From positions 3,224,001 to 3,288,000 of the forward strand of contig NZ_QWEV01000005.1 of NCBI RefSeq assembly GCF_003858395.1: a DNA stretch of 64,000 bases. Direction: 5' to 3'. The position numbers were made by a program, and so were the translations under genes. This document shows positions 39,727-49,233 of the stretch, one piece after another. The stretch comes from Acidipila sp. EB88 (GTDB taxonomy: Bacteria > Acidobacteriota > Terriglobia > Terriglobales > Acidobacteriaceae). Below the pieces are notes generated by a model. It was not told the origin of the DNA and did not search any database. It worked only from the letters and a program-made list of their open reading frames with translations. Position 1 is the stretch's first letter. Every line of letters starts with the position of its first letter.

Positions 39727-40422
39727 ATGGACGTTGAGTACACAGGCAGACAGGCAGTCGTCACTGAAGAAATTCGCTCGCTCACCGAGCCTTACCTCGA
39801 TCGCATGGAGAAAATGCTCGGTAGTGGGGGCAGCGCACACGTCGTGCTGACCACCGAAAAACACCGGCAGATCGCGGAAGTTACCATCAAGACCCGCGCC
39901 ACTGATCTCGTCGGTCTCTGCGAGTCCGGCGTCCTCTCCGAAGCCGCCCTGCGCCAGACGCTGCAGCAGGCCCTCGGCAAGGCCGAAGCCCAGGCCATCC
40001 GCTTCAAGGAAAAGCGAGACACGCAACGCCGCCTCCCCAAGGATGAGAAGTCCGTCGTCGAAACGTCGCTGGAGCGACCCGGCCGCGCCAAGCGCACCAG
40101 CCTGCTGAACTCTGCCGACTCACCGCTTGACGCTGTGCTCGGCCTTGCGCCGGACGGCGTGGGTCCCACGCTTGTGCAGCCCATCTCCACAAAGTCCGGC
40201 CATGCGGCCAACGGCAATGGGAATCATGCGGAGTTCGCAACCGAGCCCCACGTCACACGCACCATCGAGGCTGTGGCCCTTAGCCCCATGAGCCTGGAGG
40301 AAGCTATCAAGGAACTCGAAACCCGCAATCGCGAGCTCTTCGTTTTCCGTGACAAGGCCGGGCACATCTGCGTGCTGCACTGCAAGCGCGATGGCACGCT
40401 GGAGCTCGTCGAACTGCCCTGA
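39727..40422 (+). CDS. hpf: Ribosome hibernation-promoting factor, long form
   Basis: 231 residues. The N-terminal S30AE/HPF domain is at about 1-100: MDVEYTGRQAVVTEEIRS and MLGSGGSAHVVLTTEKHRQIAEVTI. It is followed by a linker and the C-terminal dimerising domain of long HPF at about 190-231: MSLEEAIKELETRNRELFVF and VLHCKRDGTLELVE. Binds the small subunit in stationary phase and can dimerise 70S ribosomes through the C-terminal part. The linker, about 85 residues, is longer than in E. coli-type proteins. Placed after rpoN as in E. coli. Confidence 0.9.
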   Translation: MDVEYTGRQAVVTEEIRSLTEPYLDRMEKMLGSGGSAHVVLTTEKHRQIAEVTIKTRATDLVGLCESGVLSEAALRQTLQQALGKAEAQAIRFKEKRDTQRRLPKDEKSVVETSLERPGRAKRTSLLNSADSPLDAVLGLAPDGVGPTLVQPISTKSGHAANGNGNHAEFATEPHVTRTIEAVALSPMSLEEAIKELETRNRELFVFRDKAGHICVLHCKRDGTLELVELP

Positions 40423-40445
40423 TTGGCAGGTCCTGATGGCAGTGG

Positions 40446-40467
40446 GGGCGACAGGATGGTCGCCCTT
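40446..40467 (+). terminator. Possible weak terminator after hpf
   Basis: GGGCGAC (40446-40452) pairs with GTCGCCC (40459-40465), loop six, but only two T follow. Weak on its own; it may be an attenuator between hpf and rapZ. Confidence 0.35.
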
Positions 40468-40657
40468 CACGCCTCTCCCACGCAGTCGAAGTACGCCGAA
40501 GCGCTTCAAGAGCGGCTGGTCACGCCCTGACCAGGCTGCCCAGCAGGTACCCCGGGTGAGCCGTTCCCGGTCACGGTGTCCACAAGTGTCATAGACTAGC
40601 TGCAACGCGCCGCGTTCCCTTGATCCTGATCGAGGGTCGCGGCGCCAAGCAGCTATC

Positions 40658-41536
40658 GTGAGCGAATCGACCCCAATCCGCGAACTTGTGGTTCTCACCG
40701 GGCTTTCCGGATCAGGCAAGGGCTCTGCCCTCAAAGCCTTTGAGGATCTCGGCTACTATTCCGTCGACAACCTACCGATCGAGCTATTACCGCCGTTTGC
40801 TGAGCTCATCGCCAACAGCCCCGCCTTCCGCAAGGCTGCCATTGTTGTGGATATTCGCGAAGGCCGCGCGCTCGAAGACCTGCCCGCAACACTGCTGCGC
40901 ATGCGCAAGACACTGCCCGTCACCATCGTCTACCTCGAGGCCGCCCGCTCCGCACTGCTGCGCCGCTACTCGGAAACCCGTCGCCCACACCCGCTTGGTG
41001 CTGACGAAAGCGTGGAATCGTCGCTCGACGCAGAGCGCGAACTGCTCGATCCCGTGCGCAACGTGGCTGACGTGGTGCTTGAAACCACCAACTTCAACGT
41101 GCATGAGCTGCGCGCCTACCTGCAGACCCGCTTTGGCCCAGACGCCGGAGTTGCCGCGGGCAAGAGCCTCCTGGTCTCGGTCAACAGCTTCGGTTATAAA
41201 AATGGCGTCCCGCTTGGCGCCGACCTCGTCCTCGACGTACGCTTCCTGCCCAATCCCCACTTCATCCCAGAGTTCCGCCCCCTCACCGGGCAGGATCGCG
41301 AGGTCATCGACTATGTTGGCGGCTTCCCGCAAACCCGGGAGTTCCTCGACAAGACGGTCGACCTGCTGCTCTTCCTGCTGCCGCACTACGTGCACGAGGG
41401 AAAGAGCTACCTGACCATCTCCTTTGGCTGCACCGGCGGGCAGCATCGCTCCGTCATGATCGCCGAAGAGGTCAGTCGCCGCCTCGCGGCCCACGATTAC
41501 CGCGTCAAGATCGCGCATCGCGACATGCCTCGCTGA
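40658..41536 (+). CDS. rapZ: RapZ/YvcJ-family P-loop nucleotide-binding protein
   Basis: 292 residues. Walker A VLTGLSGSGKGSALKAFEDLGY, FVDNLP-like YSVDNLPIELL, and the C-terminal RNA-binding part GCTGGQHRSVMIAEE. In E. coli RapZ brings the sRNA GlmZ to RNase E and controls GlmS; in other bacteria the role is less clear. Start is GTG at 40658. E. coli has ptsN between hpf and rapZ; here a 235-bp gap with no gene. Confidence 0.93.
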   Translation: MSESTPIRELVVLTGLSGSGKGSALKAFEDLGYYSVDNLPIELLPPFAELIANSPAFRKAAIVVDIREGRALEDLPATLLRMRKTLPVTIVYLEAARSALLRRYSETRRPHPLGADESVESSLDAERELLDPVRNVADVVLETTNFNVHELRAYLQTRFGPDAGVAAGKSLLVSVNSFGYKNGVPLGADLVLDVRFLPNPHFIPEFRPLTGQDREVIDYVGGFPQTREFLDKTVDLLLFLLPHYVHEGKSYLTISFGCTGGQHRSVMIAEEVSRRLAAHDYRVKIAHRDMPR

Positions 41537-41762
41537 GCATGCGTCGTCCACGTCGCGACTCCCCGTCCGCCTCGCCCCGCCTTTCCGCCGTGCCCGTGAC
41601 CCTCAAATCCCGGGCAGCTGCGTCGCCCGGCCCGCTACACTGGGTGTTTAGTCCCGGCATGCCAAAGTCCCTTCGCCCATCCGCGAACCGTACCTGCTTC
41701 ACCCCCGGCCGCGCCCAGCAGGGCAGGGCAGCCGCACAGGCCCGCCGCCCGGAGCCAGGCCG

Positions 41763-43742
41763 ATGAAGCGCATTCTCCGCCTGCTCGGCTACCTCCGGCA
41801 CTTCATTCCGCACACGTTGGCTGCTGTGCTGCTCATGGCCATGGTCGGCCTGCTCGAAGCGTTCCGCCTCCTGCTCATCAAGCCCATCTTTGACAACGTG
41901 CTGCACCCCGGCGCGACCCAGGCGCAGCAGCAGGCACTGCCGCTGCTCGGCGGCTTCAACGCTCGCTTCGGCTCCCGCATCCAGCTCGACCTCCATGCAC
42001 TGGTCCCACCCTTCCTCCATAACGAGTGGGACGTGGTGGCCTTCACCCTGGTCGCCGCGACCCTGCTCAAGAGTCTCTGCGACTACTTCGGCACGTACCT
42101 CGTCAACTACGCCGGTTTCGGCATGATCACCGCCCTGCGCGACGACCTGTACGAAAGCATGCTCCGCCGGTCCATCTCCTTCTTCCAGCGCCACAGCACC
42201 GGCACGCTGCTCTCCACGCTCATCAACGACATCGAGCGGGTGCAGTTCGCGATGTCTTCGGTCTTATCGGACTTCCTGCAGCAACTGTTCACCCTGATCT
42301 TCACTTTGTGTGTGGTCATCATGCTGGGCGGCAAGCTCGCCTGGCTGCTGCTGATCTTCGTTCCTGTTGTGGCCCTCTCGGTCCGCCGTATCGGCCGCAA
42401 CGTCCGTACCACCACTCGCGGCGGCCAGGATAAGCTCGCCGAGATCCAGAACATCCTGCACGAAACCATCACCGGCAACCGCATCGTCAAAGCGTTCAAC
42501 ATGGAGCGGTGGGAGCTCGGCCGGTTTCGTGAAGCTGCTCGCCGCCTGTTCCGCGCCAACCTGCGTTCGGTGCGCGCCCAGGCCCTGTCTTCGCCGCTGA
42601 TGGACGCGATCGGCGCGGTCGCCATCGCGCTGCTGCTGCTGGTGGGCCGCGGCCAGATCCAGCACACCGGCATGACTACCGGCCAGTTCTTCGCCTTTCT
42701 GGTCGCGCTGTTCAAGCTCTACGACCCGGTTCGAAAGTTCGCGCTTTACTACAACAACTTCCAGCAGGCCCTGGGCGCGTCCAGCGAGATCTTCCGCTTC
42801 ATGGACGATCAGGACGAGCTGCCCGAGCGGCCCGGTGCGCTGCGGCTCAAAGGCTTCCGGCACGCCATCCAGCTGGAAGATGTCGGTTTCCAGTACGACC
42901 AGGCACCCGCTGCCGATCATGTTGCTGTGGAAGCCCCTGCTGCCGTTGCAGACCTGGATCGATCCGATGAAGCCAGCCCCGACGTCGACCGCCTCCGGGC
43001 CCCGGCCACCCTCGCCTCCATCAATCTCACCATCCACGAGGGCGAGGTCATCGCGCTTGTGGGCCCGTCCGGCGCCGGCAAGTCCACCCTGGCCAACCTG
43101 ATCCCGCGCTTCTTCGACGTCACCTCCGGCCGGATCCTCATCGACGGACACGACCTTCGCGATGTGGCCCTGCGCTCGCTGCGCGAGCAGATCGGCACCG
43201 TCACGCAGGAGACCATCCTGTTCAACGACACGATCCGCAACAACATCGCCTACGGCCTGCCCGACGTACCCATGGCCCGCGTCCGGGAGGCTGCCCGCTG
43301 CGCCCTGGCGCATGACTTCATCGAGCGCCTGCCCGACGGCTACAACACCCATATCGGCGAAAAAGGCTTCCGGCTTTCCGGCGGTGAACGCCAGCGTATC
43401 GCGATCGCCCGCGCCCTGCTCAAGGACGCCCCCATTCTTATCCTCGACGAAGCCACCTCCTCGCTCGACGCCGAAAGCGAGTCGCTGGTGCAGCCCGCGC
43501 TCGGCAACCTCATGAGCGGCCGCACCGTGATCGTCATCGCCCACCGCCTGTCCACCGTGCGCCGCGCCACCCGCATTGGCGTCATGGAAGCGGGACGGCT
43601 CACCGCTATCGGCACCCACGAAGAACTCATGCACCAGTCCGCCACCTACCAGCGCCTGCATGAGCTCCAGTTCGGCGACCTCGCGGCACCTCTCGCCAGC
43701 GCCCCTGCTGGCTCCATCGCTAACGAGGAGACGCGCGCGTGA
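41763..43742 (+). CDS. ABC exporter with fused membrane and ATPase domains, MsbA-like
   Basis: 659 residues. Six transmembrane helices at about 15-330 are followed by the ATPase: Walker A GPSGAGKST, QETILFNDTIRNNIAYG, signature LSGGERQRIAIARALLKDAP, Walker B ILILDEATSSLDAESE, then VIAHRLSTVRRATRIGVM. The architecture and the Lpt/Gmk context suggest an MsbA-type lipid flippase for lipid A-core, but other substrates are possible. About 30 extra residues rich in Ala, Asp and Pro precede the ATPase first strand (VAVEAPAAVADLDRSDEASP). Its stop overlaps the yicC start (GTGA). Confidence 0.85.
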   Translation: MKRILRLLGYLRHFIPHTLAAVLLMAMVGLLEAFRLLLIKPIFDNVLHPGATQAQQQALPLLGGFNARFGSRIQLDLHALVPPFLHNEWDVVAFTLVAATLLKSLCDYFGTYLVNYAGFGMITALRDDLYESMLRRSISFFQRHSTGTLLSTLINDIERVQFAMSSVLSDFLQQLFTLIFTLCVVIMLGGKLAWLLLIFVPVVALSVRRIGRNVRTTTRGGQDKLAEIQNILHETITGNRIVKAFNMERWELGRFREAARRLFRANLRSVRAQALSSPLMDAIGAVAIALLLLVGRGQIQHTGMTTGQFFAFLVALFKLYDPVRKFALYYNNFQQALGASSEIFRFMDDQDELPERPGALRLKGFRHAIQLEDVGFQYDQAPAADHVAVEAPAAVADLDRSDEASPDVDRLRAPATLASINLTIHEGEVIALVGPSGAGKSTLANLIPRFFDVTSGRILIDGHDLRDVALRSLREQIGTVTQETILFNDTIRNNIAYGLPDVPMARVREAARCALAHDFIERLPDGYNTHIGEKGFRLSGGERQRIAIARALLKDAPILILDEATSSLDAESESLVQPALGNLMSGRTVIVIAHRLSTVRRATRIGVMEAGRLTAIGTHEELMHQSATYQRLHELQFGDLAAPLASAPAGSIANEETRA

Positions 43743-44848
43743 AGGCAACCGAAGCAGCCCACCCGGACTCGAAAACCACTGCCGTGCCAATCCACGGGGC
43801 CGCGCCCGAAATGCATCTCGAGCCAGTTTCCGCACCGGTGCCGGAAACTGCCACGGCGGCAGATATTTTGCAGCCACGCACGCCCATCGCCGCACCCAGC
43901 GCGACCTCTATCGCTTCCATGACCGGGTACGCTCGCGTCTCGGCCCGCAACGGCGACGCCCCCGCACTCACACTCACGCTCAAGAGCATCAACCACCGCT
44001 TTCTCGACCTCCAACTCCGCCTGCCCACCGGCGCAGAATCTGCCGAGTCCCACATCCGCGCCGAGCTCAAACAGCAGCTTGCCCGTGGGCACATCGAGTG
44101 CACCCTCACCCTCGATCGCACCACCCGGCGCGAGCAGGGCGACCGCCGCGCTGTTCCCACGCACTTCGACCTCAACGCGCTCGGCACCTACGTCGCCAAC
44201 TTCCGCGCTGCCGCCGCCCTGTTCCAGCTCACCTCCGAGCCCGATCTCAACCTGGCCGCGCGCCTGCCTGGCATGCTCCTTTCCGCGCCCGACCCCAGGG
44301 AGGAGACCGCCGCCGAGGAGCAGGCCACGCTCGACGCCCTGCTCGCCCGTGAGGTCCCTGCGCTGCTCGCCGAGGCCATCGCCCAACTCCGCACCATGCG
44401 CCTGCGCGAGGGCGCCGCACTGGCCGCCATCCTGTCCGAGGCGCTGGACCGGCTCGAAGGTCATGTCACCGAGGTGGCCGGCCTCCGCAACACCGTCCAG
44501 CAGGCGCACTTCGACCGCATCTCCGAACGCCTCGATGCGCTGGTCGGCCGCGCCTTTGACCGTGACCGCGTGCTTGCCGAGGCCGCGCTGCTGGCGGAAC
44601 GCGGCGATGTGGAAGAAGAACTCGCTCGCATGCGCACCCACGTCGCCCACTTCCGCGCGCTGCTCCAGGGCGGCGGCGAAGCCGGCAAGAAGCTCGACTT
44701 TCTCCTGCAGGAGATGAACCGCGAAGCCAATACCCTTCTGTCCAAAACCGCCGGCGTCACCGGTGGCTCGGCCCGGATCACGGAGTGCGGTCTCGCTATG
44801 AAGGCCGAGATCGAAAAGCTCCGCGAGCAGGTCCAGAACCTCGAATAA
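43739..44848 (+). CDS. YicC/YloC-family endoribonuclease with N-terminal extension
   Basis: 369 residues. Family members usually start MIRSMTGYG; here the equivalent IASMTGYARV begins near residue 57, so about 55 residues rich in Ala, Pro, Thr and Glu are added at the N-terminus. The start is GTG at 43739, with GAGGAG six bases before it. The rest fits YicC: INHRFLDLQLRLP, FDLNALGTYV, VEEELARMRTHVAHF and FLLQEMNREANTLLSK. The family cleaves structured RNAs such as the RyhB sRNA in E. coli. Followed 58 bp later by gmk. Confidence 0.87.
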   Translation: MKATEAAHPDSKTTAVPIHGAAPEMHLEPVSAPVPETATAADILQPRTPIAAPSATSIASMTGYARVSARNGDAPALTLTLKSINHRFLDLQLRLPTGAESAESHIRAELKQQLARGHIECTLTLDRTTRREQGDRRAVPTHFDLNALGTYVANFRAAAALFQLTSEPDLNLAARLPGMLLSAPDPREETAAEEQATLDALLAREVPALLAEAIAQLRTMRLREGAALAAILSEALDRLEGHVTEVAGLRNTVQQAHFDRISERLDALVGRAFDRDRVLAEAALLAERGDVEEELARMRTHVAHFRALLQGGGEAGKKLDFLLQEMNREANTLLSKTAGVTGGSARITECGLAMKAEIEKLREQVQNLE

Positions 44849-44906
44849 TCCGGCGCCCTCAACCCATCCGCGCATCCCCACCCATCCCATCAAAGCAAGG
44901 ACATAC

Positions 44907-45692
44907 GTGGCAGGCATTCTCTACATCATCTCGGCCCCCTCCGGCTCCGGTAAATCCACCCTGGTCGCGCAGATCCGTTCCCTTGTCGCCGACCTCGAGT
45001 TCTCCGTTTCCTACACCACCCGCGCGCCCCGCGGTTCTGAAGAGAGCGGCCGCGAATACCACTTCATCTCTGTTGCCGAGTTCGAGCGAATGATTGCCGA
45101 AGACGCATTTATGGAGTACGCCGACGTCTTCGGCAACTACTACGGCACCGCCCGCAAATCGCTCACCGACGCCACCGCCCACGGCAAGGACCTGCTGCTC
45201 GACATCGACGTGCAGGGGGCCGAGCAGGTGCGCATGCGCATGCCCGAAGCGGTCACCATCTTTGTGCTGCCGCCCACCCCGGAGATCCTGGAAGCCCGCC
45301 TTCGCAACCGCTCCCGCGCCGAGGGGCTGCTTGACGACGCCGTGATCGCCCGCCGCCTCGCCAAGGCCCGCTCCGAGATCGGCAACTACGATCGTTATCG
45401 ATATGTGCTGCTCAATGACGTTTTAGATATCGCGGTGGACGAACTTTCAGCTATTGTGGCGGTGGAACGAGTTCGCGCTACCCCGGCCGTCCACTCCGAC
45501 CACGAGCAGCAACTAAATTCAGATCTGGCACGGCTTGAAACACTTGCAGCAGGCTGCCGGCAGCAGGGCATTCGTTCCCGACTCGCTCCAGTCCTTGCCG
45601 CATTCGGGATCCAGCCCGATCGCAGCATCGCAACACCGCAACAGGCAGAGCCCACCGCAACACCATTCGATACGGCGAAGCCGATCCGGTAG
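44907..45692 (+). CDS. gmk: Guanylate kinase with C-terminal extension
   Basis: Phosphorylates GMP to GDP with ATP. P-loop SAPSGSGKST, GMP-binding VSYTTRAPRGSEESGREYHF and VFGNYYGTARKSL, lid RNRSRAEG and C-terminal LNDVLDIAVDEL are all family-typical. 261 residues against about 205-210 in most species; the last 55 or so are rich in Ala, Gln, Pro and Thr and do not belong to the fold. Start is GTG at 44907, with AAGCAAGG upstream. In the normal order yicC-gmk-rpoZ. Confidence 0.93.
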   Translation: MAGILYIISAPSGSGKSTLVAQIRSLVADLEFSVSYTTRAPRGSEESGREYHFISVAEFERMIAEDAFMEYADVFGNYYGTARKSLTDATAHGKDLLLDIDVQGAEQVRMRMPEAVTIFVLPPTPEILEARLRNRSRAEGLLDDAVIARRLAKARSEIGNYDRYRYVLLNDVLDIAVDELSAIVAVERVRATPAVHSDHEQQLNSDLARLETLAAGCRQQGIRSRLAPVLAAFGIQPDRSIATPQQAEPTATPFDTAKPIR

Positions 45693-45728
45693 GGGAGCAG
45701 ACCAGACAAAAGCCAGTTAGATCAAAGC

Positions 45729-45986
45729 ATGCAGAGCCGCACCTCCCGGAGGCAGTTCATGAAGCTTGAGCAGGATTTCGACAGCAATTTCCGCTACGTC
45801 ATCGTGGCCGCGCGCCGCGCCCGTCAGTTGCAGAACGGCTCCACGCCCCTGCTGCTGTCCCCGTCCTCCAAGGCATCCAAGATCGCCCAGCACGAAATCA
45901 AGGCCGGTCTGGTGGCCCATGTCCGCCACGAAACCCCGGTGATCAAGCCTGGCTTCGACGCTCCCGAAATCCCGCGCTTCGTCTGA
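45729..45986 (+). CDS. rpoZ: RNA polymerase omega subunit (RpoZ)
   Basis: 85 residues. FDSNFRYVIVAARRARQLQNG matches the N-terminal core of omega, and HEIKAGLVAHV the EI-GL motif that binds the beta-prime subunit. About 15 more residues before that match nothing special. The start at 45729 gives MQSRTSRRQFMKLEQDFDS; a second ATG at 45759 would be shorter. Gene order gmk-rpoZ is common; the next core gene, coaBC, lies 7 kb further on. Confidence 0.85.
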   Translation: MQSRTSRRQFMKLEQDFDSNFRYVIVAARRARQLQNGSTPLLLSPSSKASKIAQHEIKAGLVAHVRHETPVIKPGFDAPEIPRFV

Positions 45987-46199
45987 CCGCGCGGCATGTA
46001 GCGCATTGTCACGATGCGCGGATAATCCAGGGTGCCGCTCGTGCGCGTGACGGCTACCCAGGCCGGCGCCTTGGGCACTTGGTGGGCGGCTGGCACGATC
46101 GAGCAGGAGCGGAGCCGGTATATCGCTCCCCTTGCCGCCAAGGTAGTTGAGGGTCCGGCCCTCGGCTGGCCAGGCCCGCGCACATGTTGGGAACGCACC

Positions 46200-46676
46200 A
46201 TGATCGACACACCGCAGCTCCACCAGACCGAGCCCCTTCACTACGCATGCACCCGGCGCATCGTTCCGCTCCATGCCATCGCCGCAGTCATGGGTCCCGC
46301 TTTGACCGTGGTGAGTACTGCCATGCAGGCGCAGGGGCTCCAACCCTCCGGTCCCTGGTTCACCCACCACCTGGTCCGTCCGGTGGACCACTTCGATTTC
46401 GAGGTGTGCTTCCCCGTGGCGCAGCCCATCGTCCCCACAGGCGCGGGGGATGAGGCCGTGTACCCCGGCATCTGGCCCGCACAGCGCGTCGCCCGCACCA
46501 TCTACCACGGCGACTACTCCGGGCTTCCGCACGCCTGGGGCAAGTTCGAGCAATGGATCAACGCGGAGAGTCTCGGCGGCGGCAGCGAGTTCTGGGAGGT
46601 CTACAGCCTCAATCCCAACGACGACCCCGATCCCTCCCACTGGCGCACCCAACTGAACTGGCCGATACCCGGCTAG
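46200..46676 (+). CDS. GyrI-like/effector-binding domain protein
   Basis: 158 residues from MIDTPQLHQTE (ATG 46200-46202). Two beta-alpha repeats of the GyrI/Rob effector-binding (SOUL-like) type: RRIVPLHAIAAVMGPALTVVST then RTIYHGDYSGLPHAWGKFEQW, with LVRPVDHFDFEVCFPV between. Typical of stand-alone small-molecule-binding proteins and of the C-terminal part of AraC/MerR regulators. No HTH is present. First gene of the accessory segment between rpoZ and coaBC. A longer open frame to 46032 is not family sequence. Confidence 0.75.
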   Translation: MIDTPQLHQTEPLHYACTRRIVPLHAIAAVMGPALTVVSTAMQAQGLQPSGPWFTHHLVRPVDHFDFEVCFPVAQPIVPTGAGDEAVYPGIWPAQRVARTIYHGDYSGLPHAWGKFEQWINAESLGGGSEFWEVYSLNPNDDPDPSHWRTQLNWPIPG

Positions 46677-46747
46677 CCCATCGAGGCTGAAACTGCCTCA
46701 CCCGGCTTTCCCTGGCTTGACAAGGCGTTGCGATGCGACGAGCGGGT

Positions 46748-47443
46748 TCAATCCTGTTCTTCGTCAACCTGCTCCTTCATCGTGGCAGTCCAATGTGTGT
46801 CCCGGGCCTCAAGCTTCTGCCGTGCCTGGTGCTTCCACCAGGTTTCAAGCCCCGGCATCTCAAGCATGCTCCGGGCAAAGTCGGGGTCGAAATCCAGGTA
46901 CATGCACCGATTGATCGATGGGATGGAGCCACTCCGGTTGAGTCTTTTCTCGAGCAACCATTGGTCGCCGCACTGCAGAGTGCCCGGCTGCAGCACTCGC
47001 AGGTAAAACCCTGTCCTGTTCTCGCGGATAGTCTGTTTCACCCAGTCAGGCCGCCCGATTCGCCGAGCTAGGTTGGCGCACGGCACGCGCGGGCCACTTA
47101 CCTGTACGAGTGCCGTTCCAAGACGTACGTGATCTCCCACATGCACCTGGTCCTCGGTTATGCCCGCAAGCGTGATGTTTTCGCCAACGGCGCCAGCTTT
47201 GAGGCCCATGTGGAAGCGCGCATTCCAGAACTGGTAGTGGTCAGCCATGTGCACACAGAGCGCCGCGCCCGCGCCGCCGTGGTAGGGCTGTGTCACCTTG
47301 TCACCGGCAAGGCCGCTGAAAGAAACCGCAACCGGCTCGTCCGTGCGTTCGCGAAAGATGGACGACGTCCATGTTCCACGCGCATCAGTGAGCAGCCTGG
47401 GCTGGCCTGTAAACACTGCCGCAACGAAGGCTTCTTGCGCCAT
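46748..47443 (-). CDS. MOSC-domain protein (YiiM-like)
   Basis: 231 residues. The MOSC domain is at about 28-165: FSGLAGDKVTQPYHGGAGAALCVH then AVGENITLAGITEDQVHVGDH, and the conserved Cys in SGPRVPCANLARR. The C-terminal 3-alpha (about 165-200) helices follow the YiiM pattern. MOSC domains bind the molybdenum cofactor through that Cys and serve in detoxification of N-hydroxylated compounds or in sulfur transfer. Not in an operon here. Confidence 0.85.
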   Translation of the reverse strand: MAQEAFVAAVFTGQPRLLTDARGTWTSSIFRERTDEPVAVSFSGLAGDKVTQPYHGGAGAALCVHMADHYQFWNARFHMGLKAGAVGENITLAGITEDQVHVGDHVRLGTALVQVSGPRVPCANLARRIGRPDWVKQTIRENRTGFYLRVLQPGTLQCGDQWLLEKRLNRSGSIPSINRCMYLDFDPDFARSMLEMPGLETWWKHQARQKLEARDTHWTATMKEQVDEEQD

Positions 47444-47699
47444 GTCTCCGCATTCTAAGCCGAGGTGTCAGCACTGGCGATAACTACTAACCGGCTTGCC
47501 AAAACCTGGGCTCAATTGGACTTACTGGGCTGGTCAAGTTGCCGAGATCTGGACTCGAGGAAAAAACCAAGAAGGGGATCAGTTGATAGAGGTGCAATTG
47601 ACGGGACTCATCTCTGCGGGCGTTCAATGCCTGCCTTGATAAGTACATCGCCTGTCCTTACCAGTCAGGGATGTTCGAGGGATTGCTCCCTGTAAGCCG

Positions 47700-48467
47700 C
47701 TATGTCAGGCTCAGACCTCCGTCGGAGACCACGATTTCACCCGTTAGATAATCGGAAGCGATCAGCATCATGACGATCTGCGCGATATCGTTCGGACTGG
47801 CTGGTCGACGCATGGGTGAACGCTCTCTCCAAAGTTGCTGGGCAGCGGTCCAATCGGCGGTCAGCGGCGTGTTCACCAGTCCAGGGGCGACCGCGTTCAC
47901 CCGAATGTCAGGAGCGAGCGATAGGGCCAGTAGGCGGGTGACATGATTCAACGCTGCTTTGGACGCGGCGTAAGGAATGGACGCGCCCCTGGGACGGACG
48001 CCAGCGTGGGAGCTGATATTGACCACACATCCCGCTCGACCGAGGCCGACTGCGGCGCGCAGAGCACCTTCAGCTTCCGCCACAAGGCGAAACGGGGCGA
48101 CCACGTTGACTTCGTAGAGCTCGCGCCAGAGATCGGGCGAAGCTGCCATGAGATTGGTATGCGGAATCACACGACTCATGCCTGCGTTGTTCACAAGCAC
48201 ATCAAGGCGGCCCCAACGAGAAACCGCCTCCCCTACCAGTCTGATCCGATCAGTATCTTCGGCGAGATCGGCCTGAAGGTAAATAGCGTTTCCAAGCTGG
48301 GTGGCCAGTGCGTGCCCTGCTTTTGCAGAACTGCGCGAGTGCAGCACGATGGCGTACCCTTCGTTGGACAACCGGCGGGCTATGGCAGCACCAATGCCAG
48401 AAGTGGAGCCGGTCACGAGGGCAACCGGAAAAGAGCCAGAATTTTGAACGTCCGTGTGGGATCTCAC
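47700..48467 (-). CDS. Short-chain dehydrogenase/reductase
   Basis: 255 residues. Rossmann motif TGSTSGIGAAIARRL, NNAG at about residue 93, catalytic Ser in NISSHAGVRP and YAASK (Tyr-Lys) with the Lys four residues after the Tyr, then PGLVNTPL. Likely NAD(P)-dependent oxidoreductase of the FabG-like classical type; substrate unknown. It and its convergent neighbour, the MOSC gene region, look like acquired accessory genes between rpoZ and coaBC. Confidence 0.87.
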   Translation of the reverse strand: MRSHTDVQNSGSFPVALVTGSTSGIGAAIARRLSNEGYAIVLHSRSSAKAGHALATQLGNAIYLQADLAEDTDRIRLVGEAVSRWGRLDVLVNNAGMSRVIPHTNLMAASPDLWRELYEVNVVAPFRLVAEAEGALRAAVGLGRAGCVVNISSHAGVRPRGASIPYAASKAALNHVTRLLALSLAPDIRVNAVAPGLVNTPLTADWTAAQQLWRERSPMRRPASPNDIAQIVMMLIASDYLTGEIVVSDGGLSLT

Positions 48468-48654
48468 ACGATCATTATCGGTTGGGCTTGTGGCTACAAC
48501 ACGACCCTGTTCGTTATAGCGCGCATCTCGGAAGCAGGGCGGATGGGAATGCCCATCATCGATAGTGATCGTGTCTCAATGCGTGCGTTCGCAAAATGGG
48601 CCGCTCTGCGAGTCTTGATGAATGGTCAGGTCTTAAGACGGTCAGGATGCCGAT

Positions 48655-49089
48655 TTGCGCAATGCCAACCAGCTCGCCAAAGCAGTGATCACGGTAGAAA
48701 TAATGTCGAATGGCAAGCCTGTTCTCTTCCTCATAGATGAAATCGTGAGCGGCACAAACTCTCAAGACCGAAGAGCCGCAGCCGAAATCATCATCCAGGC
48801 TTTGCTGGCAGCCGGCGCTATCGGGGCTCTGTCCACGCATGACCTGTCCCTGACCGAGCTCGCCGCAAACCCGGAAACCAATGCGGGTCTCGTACACATG
48901 GGTAATCAGGATGCTGATCGACCACTTGAGTTCGATTACAGGCTTCGCCCTGGCGTCGCAAGCCAGGCGAATGCGCTCGCCCTCGTGCGCATGGTGGGTA
49001 TCACAAAGCTGCATGCAGACAGGGAGCTTTGCGCAGGGAGCATGGGTGACAACGTGTCTCCGGAGCGTCAGAAAGGATGTCGTCAATAG
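48655..49089 (+). pseudogene. Fragment of a MutS-family protein (C-terminal ATPase part)
   Basis: The translated stretch includes PVLFLIDEIVSGTNSQDRRAA, then ALSTHDLSLTEL, HMGNQD and LEFDYRLRPGVASQANALALVRMVGI. That is the Walker B to C-terminal part of MutS-like ATPases of the type with a stand-alone domain V. The Walker A and everything upstream is missing: the preceding 190 bp do not continue the family sequence in any frame that I could see. Probably a decayed remnant; short reading frame and no ribosome-binding site. Confidence 0.72.
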
Positions 49090-49233
49090 CCGCCGCATAG
49101 ACAGAGCCACGCTTCGCACGGACCAGCAACCCGCCCGAAACGCATCCCTTAAAAGCCACCGCGTGCGGCACAGTCCAGCAACCATCGGCTGCGTAGAGAA
49201 TCCAATTACCTCAAGACCCAGGAGACATGCTCC

